Part shown: positions 18,598 to 27,628 of the stretch, in pieces
How the letters are laid out: the number at the start of each line of letters is the position of its first letter
Position numbering within the stretch: position 1 is the first letter of the stretch
The notes under the pieces: generated by a model
The model's database searches: none
Seen by the model: the letters and a program-made list of their open reading frames with translations, nothing else
What the model was told of the DNA's origin: nothing
Origin: JANQEU01 sp965601455
GTDB taxonomy: Bacteria; Bacteroidota; Bacteroidia; Cytophagales; Cyclobacteriaceae
Length of the DNA: 64,000 bases
Direction: 5' to 3'
NCBI GenBank assembly: GCA_965601455.1
Contig: OZ271831.1
Coordinates: forward strand, 3,038,001 to 3,102,000
Program-made: the position numbers and the translations under genes

Positions 18598-18602
18598 TTT
18601 GA

Positions 18603-19745
18603 CTATTTCTGGTCGGCAATCTTCATGTTCTTCTCATCCCAATAATCGTCATCGTAGAAAGCGAATCTAGACGGACTATAATTTCCTACCACGGCTACAT
18701 CAGCTTTTTCCGGAACATCAAGGTCTAGCAACCAATACACACCGTTTACCATTAAACGCCTTGTGCCTTCTTCCAACAGATCTGTTGACGATCCGATTGT
18801 AGAGGCAAATACCTTTCCGGTTGTTCCGTCAGGAATCTGATAGCTCTTCGTCCATGCAACGGGCATCATCGGGTCGTTTAGGTCAACCTCAACTTCCTCA
18901 TCTTCGTCATTTTCTCGGAGGTCGGTACCCGCAGGCTCACTATCTGTTGGTCTCATCCCCAGTCTAGGGTCGTTCTCATCAAAATCCAGCACTCGTTCAG
19001 TGACCTGACCAAGGATTAACGGTTTGGAATCACCTGGTAGAGGAAGTCTCACTCCGTATACATCAGTAGGTCCCCAAACATCTCCATCTGAGATACCGGT
19101 TAGAATCGGATGTCCTTCAGCATCCGGTGCAACAAAGCCTTTAGTGCTTTGATCGCCATGTTCACCATGGTGGGAGATCCATTTTTCACCTAGAACCAGT
19201 CTTCCAAAGCCACCTTTCCATTCGTTCTCTTCTTCATAAAAACTCCCATAGTGTGCGAAAGAACTCTCGAAATCAGCTTCCTCGAACATAAAAGCGTGTG
19301 TTGAGGTACGGATCCCCAATACTGGTTTTCCGCTTGCCAGGTAGTTGTTGATGTAGGCCATCTGCTCATCGGGTAAGGCACGAAATCGGGTGAAAAGTAT
19401 CATTAGATCAGCATTGTCAAGTGATTCTAATCCCGGGATATTTCCCACGTAGTTGGGATCAATAATTCCAGGTCGCTCGGGATCCTGGGCAAACAAAACA
19501 GTACAATTAAACCCATGTCTTTGGCTGAGAATCTTTGCCATTTGAGGTAGTGCCTCTTCTGACCTGTACTCCTCGTCACCCGATACTAGAACTATATTCG
19601 CTTTCTCCGGATCTCCTGCGAAGGTTAACCATTGCTCTACCGGTTCAGCCATCTGACTTTCCTGCGAAGTTTCATTACCTGGAGCAGAGCACGCTCCAAG
19701 GACTAATAGCAGGACAATAACTTTAATCATTTTCATTTTTTCCAT
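18603..19745 (-). CDS. ThuA-like lipoprotein
   Basis: 380 residues with a lipoprotein signal (lipobox LGACS). The ThuA-like fold shows as ANIVLVSGDEEYRSEEALPQ at the first strand, then ADLMILFTRFRALPDEQ and NNYLASGKPVLGIRTSTHAF. The region from about 270 carries an acidic insert (ENDEDEEVEVDLNDP) not usual for the family. The C-terminus (KVFASTIGSSTDLLEEGTRR) matches the end of ThuA domains that keep the GHH/S-type loop. The adjacent secreted ThuA gene and the cytosolic isomerases suggest linked steps. Several Met codons at the start (M1, M4, M6) leave the exact start open. Confidence 0.8.
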   Translation of the reverse strand: MEKMKMIKVIVLLLVLGACSAPGNETSQESQMAEPVEQWLTFAGDPEKANIVLVSGDEEYRSEEALPQMAKILSQRHGFNCTVLFAQDPERPGIIDPNYVGNIPGLESLDNADLMILFTRFRALPDEQMAYINNYLASGKPVLGIRTSTHAFMFEEADFESSFAHYGSFYEEENEWKGGFGRLVLGEKWISHHGEHGDQSTKGFVAPDAEGHPILTGISDGDVWGPTDVYGVRLPLPGDSKPLILGQVTERVLDFDENDPRLGMRPTDSEPAGTDLRENDEDEEVEVDLNDPMMPVAWTKSYQIPDGTTGKVFASTIGSSTDLLEEGTRRLMVNGVYWLLDLDVPEKADVAVVGNYSPSRFAFYDDDYWDEKNMKIADQK

Positions 19746-19758
19746 CTTTATTTTTTGA

Positions 19759-20574
19759 TTAACTCAGGAGTGGTTTGATTTCATTGTTGATATAGATACC
19801 ATCGTCCAGGGTGACTTGATCCGGATTAGTAATAGCTTCGTCGCATTCATCTTCCATCACAATCCAGCCCTGGAAATCCGTATCTATTAAATATTGTGTA
19901 ATCTTCTTGAAGTCGATGACACCTTCACCTGTTGGTGCCCACCTTCCATCGGCAAACATGTCCTTGTAATGGATCATATTGACCAATTCTCGATATTCCT
20001 TTACTATCTCAAAAGGATCCATATCCACTTTTGCAATATGGCCTACGTCCGGAGTGTATCCTATTAGTTCTCGATCCAGACCATTCAAAAGGATTTTGTA
20101 GTCCTCCCTGGTGCGATAAATTGAGCCCTCAGGAGAATTGGGGTGATAGGAACAGGTTATTCCCTTATCGTTCGCTCTTTTGGCGACTTCATTTACACAA
20201 GACAGCAGGTTCTTCTGCCGTTCCTCCAAATCATTCCTGTCCGACCCTGGCATTTGCACCAATAAATAGATGGTGTCAGGGAAGTGGGATAGAAATTCCA
20301 TCCACTGATCCGCGTTTTTCCTTTCCTCCTCTGTTTCTTTTGACCCTCGCCAATCCTCGACATGACAAAGGGCAGTCAATTCAAGGTTATGCTTTTCAAG
20401 GGTTTCTTTCATCTTCAAAGGATCTGATAGGTCACCAAAAAAACTCGTTTCCGGCTCAATTCCAGTGAAACCTGCCTGGTTCGCAATTCCCATGATATGA
20501 TCCAATTTACCCTTGTAGGATTCTCCAGGCATCTGCCAGGTGTATGTCTCGCAGGCGATTTTTATTTTTCCCAT
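19759..20574 (-). CDS. Sugar phosphate isomerase/epimerase, TIM barrel
   Basis: 271 residues, no signal peptide, of the xylose-isomerase-like TIM-barrel superfamily. The strand-end residues expected for the metal site are visible in GIEPETS, SYHPNSPEGS, GYTPDVGHI, MIHYKD and VMEDECDEA. The pattern YTPDVGH...IHYKD resembles inosose dehydratase (IolE)-like members, so dehydration of a keto-polyol or keto-sugar is possible. It starts 2 bp after the hydrolase stop, in the middle of the minus operon. Confidence 0.85.
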   Translation of the reverse strand: MGKIKIACETYTWQMPGESYKGKLDHIMGIANQAGFTGIEPETSFFGDLSDPLKMKETLEKHNLELTALCHVEDWRGSKETEEERKNADQWMEFLSHFPDTIYLLVQMPGSDRNDLEERQKNLLSCVNEVAKRANDKGITCSYHPNSPEGSIYRTREDYKILLNGLDRELIGYTPDVGHIAKVDMDPFEIVKEYRELVNMIHYKDMFADGRWAPTGEGVIDFKKITQYLIDTDFQGWIVMEDECDEAITNPDQVTLDDGIYINNEIKPLLS

Positions 20575-20576
20575 CT

Positions 20577-21380
20577 CTAGTTATTCAATAAGAATTCCGT
20601 TGTCACTTTATTAAATCTTTCAAGGTCTTCCCAATGATGAACATGTCCACCTTCCGGGAAGGAAACGTATTCAGATCCCTGGATTCCTTCATGAAGAACT
20701 TTCGAGAATGCCGGCGGTGTGAAGATATCCATGTCACCAACAGTTACTATTGTTGGCACCTGAATCTGATTCAATCTTGATACTGTATCATGATGTATAC
20801 AGGCGTCCAGTTGACCTTCGAAACCATCCTGGGTCTGCGGGCTTGGGTTATCCCCTGCCCCTTTCTGACCGTCTCTTAGATCGTCCATACCATATTCATA
20901 ATATGGCGGAGCAAAAATCCAAAGCTGTAGTAGCTCCATGAATTCGTCAGGCTTACTGGTTCGTCGTAGTTTCTTAAGGTTTTCGTAAACCGTTTTTGCG
21001 TAGTTATTGAATTTCGGCCACGTACTAATCAGTGCTATACTTTTTACCTTTTCAGGATAATTCAACACCAATTCCTGTGTAATCGCACCGCCCATTGAAA
21101 TCCCAGCGACTCTCGCCTTTTCCACCCCGGCATGTTGCATGACAGCAACCGTGTCATCGGCCATCATTTTGGTCGTATACGGACCTTTAGGCTGATCTGA
21201 TTTACCTACTCCTCTGTTGTCGAGAATGATACATTTAAAGTGCTTTTCGTACTCGGCAACATGTTTTTCCCACACATTACCGTCGGCTCCAAATCCCATA
21301 ATCAGCACAAGTGGATCACCTTCTCCACGAATCTGATAGTAAATGTTTGTTCCGTTTGAATTTGCAACCTGGTAGCTCAT
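20577..21380 (-). CDS. Alpha/beta-fold hydrolase
   Basis: 267 residues of the alpha/beta hydrolase superfamily: LVLIMGFGADGNVW (oxyanion region), ILDNRGVGKSDQP, the nucleophile elbow GISMGG with Ser in GxSxG, the acid in TVGDMDIFTPP and the catalytic His in EGGHVHHWE. Members include lactonases and esterases of small acids, such as 3-oxoadipate enol-lactonase. The gene overlaps the isomerase upstream by 4 bp and precedes another by 2 bp, so it is built into a sugar operon; a sugar lactonase role would fit the oxidative chemistry around it (inference). Confidence 0.88.
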   Translation of the reverse strand: MSYQVANSNGTNIYYQIRGEGDPLVLIMGFGADGNVWEKHVAEYEKHFKCIILDNRGVGKSDQPKGPYTTKMMADDTVAVMQHAGVEKARVAGISMGGAITQELVLNYPEKVKSIALISTWPKFNNYAKTVYENLKKLRRTSKPDEFMELLQLWIFAPPYYEYGMDDLRDGQKGAGDNPSPQTQDGFEGQLDACIHHDTVSRLNQIQVPTIVTVGDMDIFTPPAFSKVLHEGIQGSEYVSFPEGGHVHHWEDLERFNKVTTEFLLNN

Positions 21381-22276
21381 GATATTTGTTTGATTACGTT
21401 CTCTACAAAAGGGATGGCTTTCTTCCCGTCAACTTCCGTTGTTGGGCAGAAACAAAAGTCAAAGCACCACCATTCCAATGGTTCAACTTCTTCCCGTATG
21501 GCCTCAATGACAGCCACGAAATCTATATTTCCTGTCCCAAACGGGGCATGCGTAGATGTCTCGTCATCGTGCAACGTGCCGTCGCTATCTATGAGGTGAA
21601 AGTGTCCAATGTGACCTTTCAGCTTTTTTGCAAATTCCACTACTCCACCCGCGAGTGTTTCTTTTTCCCCGGTTTGACGAGCACCAACAACCGCGCACAT
21701 GTACGCATGACTGGTATCGAAAAGTACCTTGAAGTTTTCATGATCCGTGGCCTCGACGATAGAAATAACTTCACTGGGCTTATTCAGCCAAAATCCGGGT
21801 TCAAATTCCCAAACCAGCTTAACACCTACACTTTGGCAGACTTTTGCCGCTTCTCTCCAAGTAGTAGCAAGCTGTTTAAATCGTTTTTGGTATTCCTGAT
21901 CATCTAATTCATCTGGTGGGCTAATGGTATCCACCCTCAGTGTGTCGATGCCCATGTTATTACAAAAAGCAAGGGCTTTATCAATAGCCTTTATATGGTC
22001 TGACATTGGTACTTCTGCAGCAGGCACATGTCTGAAGTCAGGGGCATATCCGGAGATCCCCAGTCCAAGGTCATTGATTTGCTTCTTGAGTTCCGCACAC
22101 TTCTCAGGAGTGTCGTAAACGTCAGGGTGTGGATGTGGATGGAATCCATTTATTTCAATCCCATCATAACCTACCTCTGCGCAGTACTTCATAAATTGAT
22201 CAAACGACCAGGGGTTACTTTCGAACGGTCCGAAAGAAAATGCCCAACTACCCAGGGAAAACTTTGGCCTTTTCAT
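21377..22276 (-). CDS. Sugar phosphate isomerase/epimerase, TIM barrel
   Basis: 299 residues, cytoplasmic. Barrel landmarks are GYDGIEINGFHPHPHP, LVWEFEPGFW (metal Glu), VLFDTSHAYM (metal Asp and His) and GHFHLIDSDG (metal His). It overlaps both neighbours by 4 bp, so the three genes are translationally coupled. The extended loop with three His-Pro repeats near residue 46 is unlike the other barrel proteins in the window. Substrate unknown; epimerisation or isomerisation of a ketose or its derivative is likely. Confidence 0.85.
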   Translation of the reverse strand: MKRPKFSLGSWAFSFGPFESNPWSFDQFMKYCAEVGYDGIEINGFHPHPHPDVYDTPEKCAELKKQINDLGLGISGYAPDFRHVPAAEVPMSDHIKAIDKALAFCNNMGIDTLRVDTISPPDELDDQEYQKRFKQLATTWREAAKVCQSVGVKLVWEFEPGFWLNKPSEVISIVEATDHENFKVLFDTSHAYMCAVVGARQTGEKETLAGGVVEFAKKLKGHIGHFHLIDSDGTLHDDETSTHAPFGTGNIDFVAVIEAIREEVEPLEWWCFDFCFCPTTEVDGKKAIPFVENVIKQIS

Positions 22277-23115
22277 ACACTATTCCACTTTTCTTTGATA
22301 AACGATATTCCTTCTTTGTAAACCTCCTCCGCAGGAGAGTAATCTCGCCAAACATTAATGGCATTAGCAAACTCCGGAATGATTGTACTAAATGCTTCGA
22401 TGGTCAGCCAACCGTTGTAGCCAACGTCCTTTAATGCTTTGAATGCTTCATCCCAATCCACGTGACCCTTACCCGGAGTTCCCCTGTCGTTTTCACTAAT
22501 GTGAACATGCTTTAGATGAGGAGCTATGGTGTGGATGCCATCCTTCTGATGTTTCTCTTCAATGTTCGCGTGATGCGTATCGAATATTGCTCCAACGTTA
22601 GGATGATTTACCTGATCCAGTAAACCCTTCAAACCTGACATTGTATTAACCAGGTAACATTCGAATCGATTAAGTGCCTCAACAGCCAGGGTTATTTCCG
22701 CCATGGCGGCATGTTCACCTGCTTTTTGCAACATCTCAACGCTCCATTGTTTTTCCTCCAATGTGGGTGGTTGGCGGGTGAAATACGCAAAAGCAGAGTG
22801 GAAAGGTCCGCAGATGACTTTGATATCCGCCGCATGAGCCACGTCGATGGCCCATTTCAATTGTTCAAGTCCAGCTTCCCTGATCGTTGGATCAGGACTT
22901 GCAATATTGGTTTCCGGCGCAAGAGAAGTTACCGCCGTGGCCTCAATTTCCATGGACGAGAAGTGTGACCCCAGGCTGGCATAGTGTGCTATATCTCCGT
23001 CTCCAAGAGGTAATTCAATACCATCGAAGCCCGCCTCTTTGATTTTGTCTATAATCGGATAATGCTGCTCTGTGACATGATTTGTCCAGAGCAGCATGTT
23101 CATACCAATTTTCAT
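22273..23115 (-). CDS. D-tagatose 3-epimerase / L-ribulose 3-epimerase-like protein
   Basis: 280 residues, cytoplasmic. It carries the four metal-ligand regions in the form seen in ketose 3-epimerases: VEALNRFECY, FDTHHANIEE, HVHISENDRGTPG and TIEAFS. The ENDRGTPGKGHVDW loop is especially typical of that subfamily, making this the best-defined isomerase here. Such enzymes invert C3 of free ketoses (for example L-xylulose and L-ribulose, or D-fructose and D-psicose). With ribulokinase and AraD encoded just upstream, supply of L-ribulose is a plausible role. It is 38 bp downstream of the MFS transporter. Confidence 0.82.
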   Translation of the reverse strand: MKIGMNMLLWTNHVTEQHYPIIDKIKEAGFDGIELPLGDGDIAHYASLGSHFSSMEIEATAVTSLAPETNIASPDPTIREAGLEQLKWAIDVAHAADIKVICGPFHSAFAYFTRQPPTLEEKQWSVEMLQKAGEHAAMAEITLAVEALNRFECYLVNTMSGLKGLLDQVNHPNVGAIFDTHHANIEEKHQKDGIHTIAPHLKHVHISENDRGTPGKGHVDWDEAFKALKDVGYNGWLTIEAFSTIIPEFANAINVWRDYSPAEEVYKEGISFIKEKWNSV

Positions 23116-23153
23116 TCTTAGTTAATTCTTGTCTTTAGTACAATCCATAAGCG

Positions 23154-24380
23154 CTAGACAGCAGCTGCTGATTCCTGTCCTTTGATTTTTTTCACCCAAA
23201 ACCAGAGGACTGTGAAGAGCACAATAAGAATCGCAGGGAAGGCTATCATGGTCTGCAATGTTTCCTGACCCGCTGCCAGTTCAAGAGCATCACCAGTCAA
23301 TCCGGTTTCCTCCGCTCGAATTCGAGCATTGTCTATCCAGTTTCCAATAATCGGTTGCCAAATGGACGTGGAGAACATTCCGAATCCACCCACAACTGAC
23401 ATACCAAAAGCACCACTTAATGGGATTTTCTCCGCCGTAAAACCAATCATATTAGGCCAGAAGTAGCATATTCCTATGGCGAATATCGCAGCAGCAACGT
23501 ATGCCATTCCACCGGTAGACATACTGAGAAGGAATAGCCCGATAGCTGCGAAAACAGCGGATCCAAGGAGAACTCCTGTTTGATCGAACTTATGGACAAA
23601 ATCACCACCAAAATATCTTCCTACTGCCATTAGGCCAGTGATTAACGCCAAAATAACCATCGGCTCAGCTCCACTTTTAGCCAGAACCAACTGCGCCCAT
23701 TGTGTGGGACCAAATTCAGATATGGCCGTCAAGGTCATACAGATACATATAAATATGAAAAGAGGAGATATCATGGCCTTTACATTTCCAGCAAGGGATC
23801 CAATTTCTTCCGTTCGAGGTTGTGGGAAAGATTGTCCCCAGAACAGATACGCATAAACGATAGTTGGTAGAAGTATGATCCAAATTTGAGCTTGCCATCC
23901 CAAATTCATCCCGGTCATCGCAAACGAAATCAAACTCCCTAATACAATCCCTCCTGGAAACCACATATGAAAGCGATTTAGTAGGGTATTCATGGTCTTT
24001 CCTTCATAGGAATCAGCAATCATGGGGTTACATGCTGCTTCCGTACAACCATTACCAATTCCAATAAATAAGGTAGAAACCAACAAACCGGTGTATCCTC
24101 CGGAATAAATGGTTAAAAGAATGCCTATGGTGTGTGAGAAAAAGGCAAACTGCATAATTCTCTTTGGCCCCAGGGTACTGTAGAAAATTCCACCGAGTAC
24201 CATGGAAATAGGAAATCCTAAGAACCACATTTGATTAATGAATCCCAGCTGTTTAGCTGTGAGGTCAAATTCTGCGCCTAACTGGGGTAAAATCCCCGCC
24301 CTTATGCTGAATGAAAAAGCTGTAGTGATCAGTGCAAAACAGCTTCCATAAAAAAGACGGTTGTTATTATGTTCGCTCAT
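23154..24380 (-). CDS. MFS sugar transporter (FucP-like)
   Basis: 408 residues with about 12 hydrophobic segments and no signal peptide. The loop after helix 2 (STLGPKRIMQF) is the MFS motif A position, and GIGNGCTEAACNPMIADSY resembles the helix 4-5 region of FucP/glucose-galactose-type proton symporters. It imports a sugar or related solute across the inner membrane. It is the first gene of the operon running down to 16867, with a shared operator (24459-24483) about 80 bp upstream. Confidence 0.87.
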   Translation of the reverse strand: MSEHNNNRLFYGSCFALITTAFSFSIRAGILPQLGAEFDLTAKQLGFINQMWFLGFPISMVLGGIFYSTLGPKRIMQFAFFSHTIGILLTIYSGGYTGLLVSTLFIGIGNGCTEAACNPMIADSYEGKTMNTLLNRFHMWFPGGIVLGSLISFAMTGMNLGWQAQIWIILLPTIVYAYLFWGQSFPQPRTEEIGSLAGNVKAMISPLFIFICICMTLTAISEFGPTQWAQLVLAKSGAEPMVILALITGLMAVGRYFGGDFVHKFDQTGVLLGSAVFAAIGLFLLSMSTGGMAYVAAAIFAIGICYFWPNMIGFTAEKIPLSGAFGMSVVGGFGMFSTSIWQPIIGNWIDNARIRAEETGLTGDALELAAGQETLQTMIAFPAILIVLFTVLWFWVKKIKGQESAAAV

Positions 24381-24458
24381 ATTCTATTGGGTTTGATTGA
24401 TAATGAATCTGAAATCAAATCAATTATTATCAATTTGTCTAATCTTTTTCCTACCCGA

Positions 24459-24483
24459 ACTTACTAATTATATGTTAGAAACT
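24459..24483 (-). promoter_or_regulatory. Shared inverted-repeat operator, 7-bp spacer class
   Basis: Read on the minus strand, half-sites AGTTTCTAA and TTAGTAAGT flank a 7-bp spacer. 22 of 25 positions match the site at 14169 in the direction of transcription. It sits between the HAD stop and the MFS start, so the transporter/isomerase operon probably has its own promoter here. Confidence 0.62.
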
Positions 24484-24508
24484 TCGTTATTTTTTGATAT
24501 TCGGCAAA

Positions 24509-25156
24509 TTAGTTCAAGTCCCGGTTGATGTCGATTTCTGTGTAGTCTTTCACGAATTTCCGGATATTATCGAATTTTTGAAATTCCCGAGGTTCGTGAG
24601 TAGTTGTGATAATAATGGATTCACAACCAGCCTTCCAGGAAGCCTCTGCGCCGGTAGGTGTGTCTTCAAAAACAAGACATTCTTCAGGGGTGAGGCCTAA
24701 CTGCTCAATAATTCGAAGATATATTTCCGGGTCGGGCTTTCCTTTGATCACATCCCTTGAATGAAGGATAACTTGGAAAAGGTCTCTAATGGAAAGATTG
24801 TCGACGACGAAATTCACATTTTCGGGAGGGGCTGCTGAACCTATTGCCAATGGATAGTTTCGGGATTTCAAATCCACTAAGAACTGAGCCAGACCCTCAA
24901 TTAAGCGCAAATCAGGTTTAAAAATCCTTCTATACTCCTCTTCTTTTTCTCTTGAAATACGTACTCTTTCCACCGGGCTGTACGTTTCGCCGAAAAGTCT
25001 TTCCAGAATTTCTTCATTGATGCCATGAACTTTCTTTTGGACCTCATCAAGAGGCAGATCCAGTCCAAGCTCCCTTAGCTTCCTTTGCCAGGCTCTGTGA
25101 TGGACCATCATGTTGTCCACCATAGTTCCATCTAAATCAAATATGAGTCCTTTCAT
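24509..25156 (-). CDS. HAD-superfamily phosphatase / beta-phosphoglucomutase-like
   Basis: 215 residues. Motif I is FDLDGTMVDN (residues 6-15) with the nucleophile and acid Asp, motif II is in AIGSAAPP, and the motif III/IV region is GKPDPEIYL and LVFEDTPTGAEASWKAG. The cap-domain segment HHRAWQRKLRELG is typical of the beta-phosphoglucomutase / sugar-phosphatase subgroup. It overlaps araD by 4 bp, so it probably dephosphorylates or isomerises a sugar phosphate in the same pathway, or clears dead-end phosphates. Confidence 0.88.
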   Translation of the reverse strand: MKGLIFDLDGTMVDNMMVHHRAWQRKLRELGLDLPLDEVQKKVHGINEEILERLFGETYSPVERVRISREKEEEYRRIFKPDLRLIEGLAQFLVDLKSRNYPLAIGSAAPPENVNFVVDNLSIRDLFQVILHSRDVIKGKPDPEIYLRIIEQLGLTPEECLVFEDTPTGAEASWKAGCESIIITTTHEPREFQKFDNIRKFVKDYTEIDINRDLN

Positions 25157-25854
25157 TCCTGACCGTAGTATGACTCCGGTCCGTGTTTTCGCTCGTAGTG
25201 CTTTTTGATCAAAGCGTCTTTCAACCTTGGCGCATTCGGATTGATTTGAAGAGCCAAAAACGCCATCTGTGACAATTGCTCTAGTAATTTGGAATTAAAC
25301 ACCGCTTTTTGAGCATCTTTTCCCCAGGTAAAGGGCCCATGATTTCCGATAAGAATCATCTCTACCTCACCAGGGGTAATATTCTTGTCTTTAAAACAAT
25401 CCAGGATTTGCTGCCCGGTATTATGTTCATAATCACCCTGTATCAGATCGTCACCCATTGGTGGTGCACACGGGATATCGTGTGTCAGGTAATCCGCATG
25501 AGTGGTTCCCATTATAGGTACATCCCTCTGAGCCTGAGCCCATGAAACCGCATATGTGGAATGCGTGTGACAAATACCTCCCAACTCTTCCCAGCTTTTA
25601 TAAAGGAACGCATGGGTCTTTGTATCGGATGAAGGACGCATTTTGCCTTCCACAATATTGTTATCAAAATCTACAATAACGATGTCTTCCGGTGACAGAC
25701 TTTCGTAAGGAACTCCGCTGGGTTTGATTGCGAATACTCCGTTATCCCTGTCCACCTCACTGACATTCCCAAAGGTATAAATCACCAGATCAAGGTCTGG
25801 CAACAACATGTTGGCATCGAAACAGCTTTGCTTTAAATCTGAATAATTTGACAT
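25153..25854 (-). CDS. araD: L-ribulose-5-phosphate 4-epimerase (class II aldolase family)
   Basis: About 233 residues, the normal AraD length. It shows the phosphate-binding FGNVSEVDRDNGVFAIKPSG, the zinc ligands HTHSTYA and the later HxH region around GNHGPFTWG, and the substrate loop GTTHADYLTHDIPC. AraD converts L-ribulose 5-phosphate to D-xylulose 5-phosphate by retro-aldol chemistry. The ATG at 25854 is used, 5 bp after the ribulokinase stop; an upstream start would overlap that gene. It precedes the HAD gene with a 4-bp overlap. Confidence 0.92.
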   Translation of the reverse strand: MSNYSDLKQSCFDANMLLPDLDLVIYTFGNVSEVDRDNGVFAIKPSGVPYESLSPEDIVIVDFDNNIVEGKMRPSSDTKTHAFLYKSWEELGGICHTHSTYAVSWAQAQRDVPIMGTTHADYLTHDIPCAPPMGDDLIQGDYEHNTGQQILDCFKDKNITPGEVEMILIGNHGPFTWGKDAQKAVFNSKLLEQLSQMAFLALQINPNAPRLKDALIKKHYERKHGPESYYGQE

Positions 25855-25859
25855 TAGGC

Positions 25860-27527
25860 TCAGTTCAATTGGTTTTCTACAAAGTCCCCTAGAAGGCAAT
25901 ACTTATTATACATTTTATTGTAATGTTCAATCATGCTTTCATCGGGATAATAGGTTTTCTCAAAGCCATTCCCCATGGATTTGGCAGCCTCATCTACATT
26001 GGTATAAATACCAGCTGCCGTTGCTGCATACATGGCTGCTCCCAATGCAGGAGCCTGTTCCGACTTAGCCACCTTTATCGGCATATTCAAAACACTGGCG
26101 AGTGTTTGCATAATGAAAGCTGATTTTTTGGCAACTCCACCAATTCCAACCACTGATTTGATCTCAACACCCTCCTCTCTAAATCTCTCCACAATTAACC
26201 TCGATCCGAAACAGATTGATTCCATAACCGAACGGAATATCTCTGGAGCTTTGGTTCCCAGGCTGAGATTAGCAATGGCTGCTTTAAGGTTTTGATTCGC
26301 ATCTGGTGTTCTTCGCCCATTGATCCAATCCAGGGCTACAGGCATCAAATCGTGAACCGGCAATTTCTCGGCTTGTTCCGATAGCTTAATTATAATTTGG
26401 TCTTTCAGCTTATTGCACTCGTCATCCGAGAGCTGCTGTTCGTTTTGAACGACATTATCCACAGTCCATGAAAGCACATCCTTAAACCATGCAAGAGCAT
26501 CTCCAAACGCCGACTGTCCAGCTTCCAGACCCACCATACCGGGTATTACCGATCCATCTACCTGTCCGCAAATTCCTTTAACCGTGTTATCACCAATTTT
26601 ATCGTGTGGGGATACAATAATATCGCAGGTGGATGTACCCATTACGCGAACCAGGGTATGTTCTTCAACTTCTGCCCCGACCGCTCCTGCATGTGCGTCA
26701 AAAGTACCAACCGCCACCACAGTGTCCGTTGTTAATCCTGTTTTTGATGCCCATTCCGGACTCAGTTTTCCTGCTACTTCGTCAGACGTGTAGGTATCCC
26801 TGTACAATTGACTTTTTATTTCCGAAAGGCTCGGGTCAAGCTTATTTAAGAAGTTATCATCTGGTAATCCATCCCAATTCTTATGCCACATGGCTTTATG
26901 ACCGGCGGCGCATCTGCTTCTTTTGAATTCCGATAATCCAGGAGATCCAACCAATAAATAGGTCATTAGATCACAGTGTTCCATCCACGAATAAGCGTTT
27001 GATTTTACCTCCTTATCCTCACGAATGATGTGGAGTATCTTGGCCCAAAACCATTCTGAAGAGTAGATTCCACCCTCGAACTTCGTGAAGTCCTCACCAC
27101 CCCAATTCCGGGCGACTACATTGATTTCATCCGCTTCCTTAACCGACGTGTGATCCTTCCATAATACGACCATTGCATTTGGATTGTCTTCAAATCCTTC
27201 CTTATAACACAAAGGCTGACCGGACTCATCAACAGCTATCGGGGATGATCCTGTGGTGTCTACGCAAATTCCCTTAACCGCTTCAGGCTTGATGGATGAT
27301 TGGTTTAAAACTGATTTAATGGTCAATTCAATTCCTTCCACATGATCATCCGGATGCTGCCTGTACTGATTGATGGTGGGATCGCAATAATTACCGGCTT
27401 TCCATTTCTGGAACCAATGCACTTCGCTGGCGATTGTTTCACCGTTTTGAGCATTCACCAACACTGCCCTAACAGAGTCGGTGCCAAAATCTAACCCTAT
27501 TACAAATTGTTCTGAATCCATATTCAA
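25860..27527 (-). CDS. araB: Ribulokinase
   Basis: 555 residues, the usual AraB length, in the FGGY carbohydrate kinase family: N-terminal phosphate loop VIGLDFGTDSVRAVLV, CVDTTGSSPIAVDESG, FDAHAGAVGAEV, RVMGTSTCDII, the GRRTPDANQNLKAAI segment and the C-terminal GIGGVAKKSAFIMQTLA. It phosphorylates L-ribulose (AraB also accepts other ketopentoses). It heads an araB-araD-HAD operon. No araA (L-arabinose isomerase) is found in the window; a ketose 3-epimerase-like gene is instead present nearby. The promoter holds two copies of the shared operator. Confidence 0.93.
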   Translation of the reverse strand: MNMDSEQFVIGLDFGTDSVRAVLVNAQNGETIASEVHWFQKWKAGNYCDPTINQYRQHPDDHVEGIELTIKSVLNQSSIKPEAVKGICVDTTGSSPIAVDESGQPLCYKEGFEDNPNAMVVLWKDHTSVKEADEINVVARNWGGEDFTKFEGGIYSSEWFWAKILHIIREDKEVKSNAYSWMEHCDLMTYLLVGSPGLSEFKRSRCAAGHKAMWHKNWDGLPDDNFLNKLDPSLSEIKSQLYRDTYTSDEVAGKLSPEWASKTGLTTDTVVAVGTFDAHAGAVGAEVEEHTLVRVMGTSTCDIIVSPHDKIGDNTVKGICGQVDGSVIPGMVGLEAGQSAFGDALAWFKDVLSWTVDNVVQNEQQLSDDECNKLKDQIIIKLSEQAEKLPVHDLMPVALDWINGRRTPDANQNLKAAIANLSLGTKAPEIFRSVMESICFGSRLIVERFREEGVEIKSVVGIGGVAKKSAFIMQTLASVLNMPIKVAKSEQAPALGAAMYAATAAGIYTNVDEAAKSMGNGFEKTYYPDESMIEHYNKMYNKYCLLGDFVENQLN

Positions 27528-27540
27528 AGATGCTAAATTA

Positions 27541-27600
27541 ACTTTCTATCCACTAAGTAAACTATTATGTTTCTTAACTTTAGAAAGTTTATACAAACGG
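27541..27600 (-). promoter_or_regulatory. araB promoter with two shared operators
   Basis: On the minus strand the strong site (27568-27588) has half-sites ACTTTCTAA and TAAGAAACA, spacer 3 bp. A weaker one (27541-27563) contains ACTTTCTAT and AAGTAAACT on the plus strand and ends 14 bp before the start codon. Just upstream of the strong site, CCGTTTGTATAAA (27588-27600 on the minus strand) supplies a TTTG box like the Bacteroidota -33 element and is shared with the SusC operon promoter. Confidence 0.65.
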
Positions 27601-27628
27601 ATTGAGCCAGGTCATTACCATGGTGTGA

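Noticed and set aside
20031..20468. 145-residue plus-strand frame
   Set aside because: Antisense to the isomerase at 19759, with Cys/Pro/Ser-rich composition typical of shadow frames.
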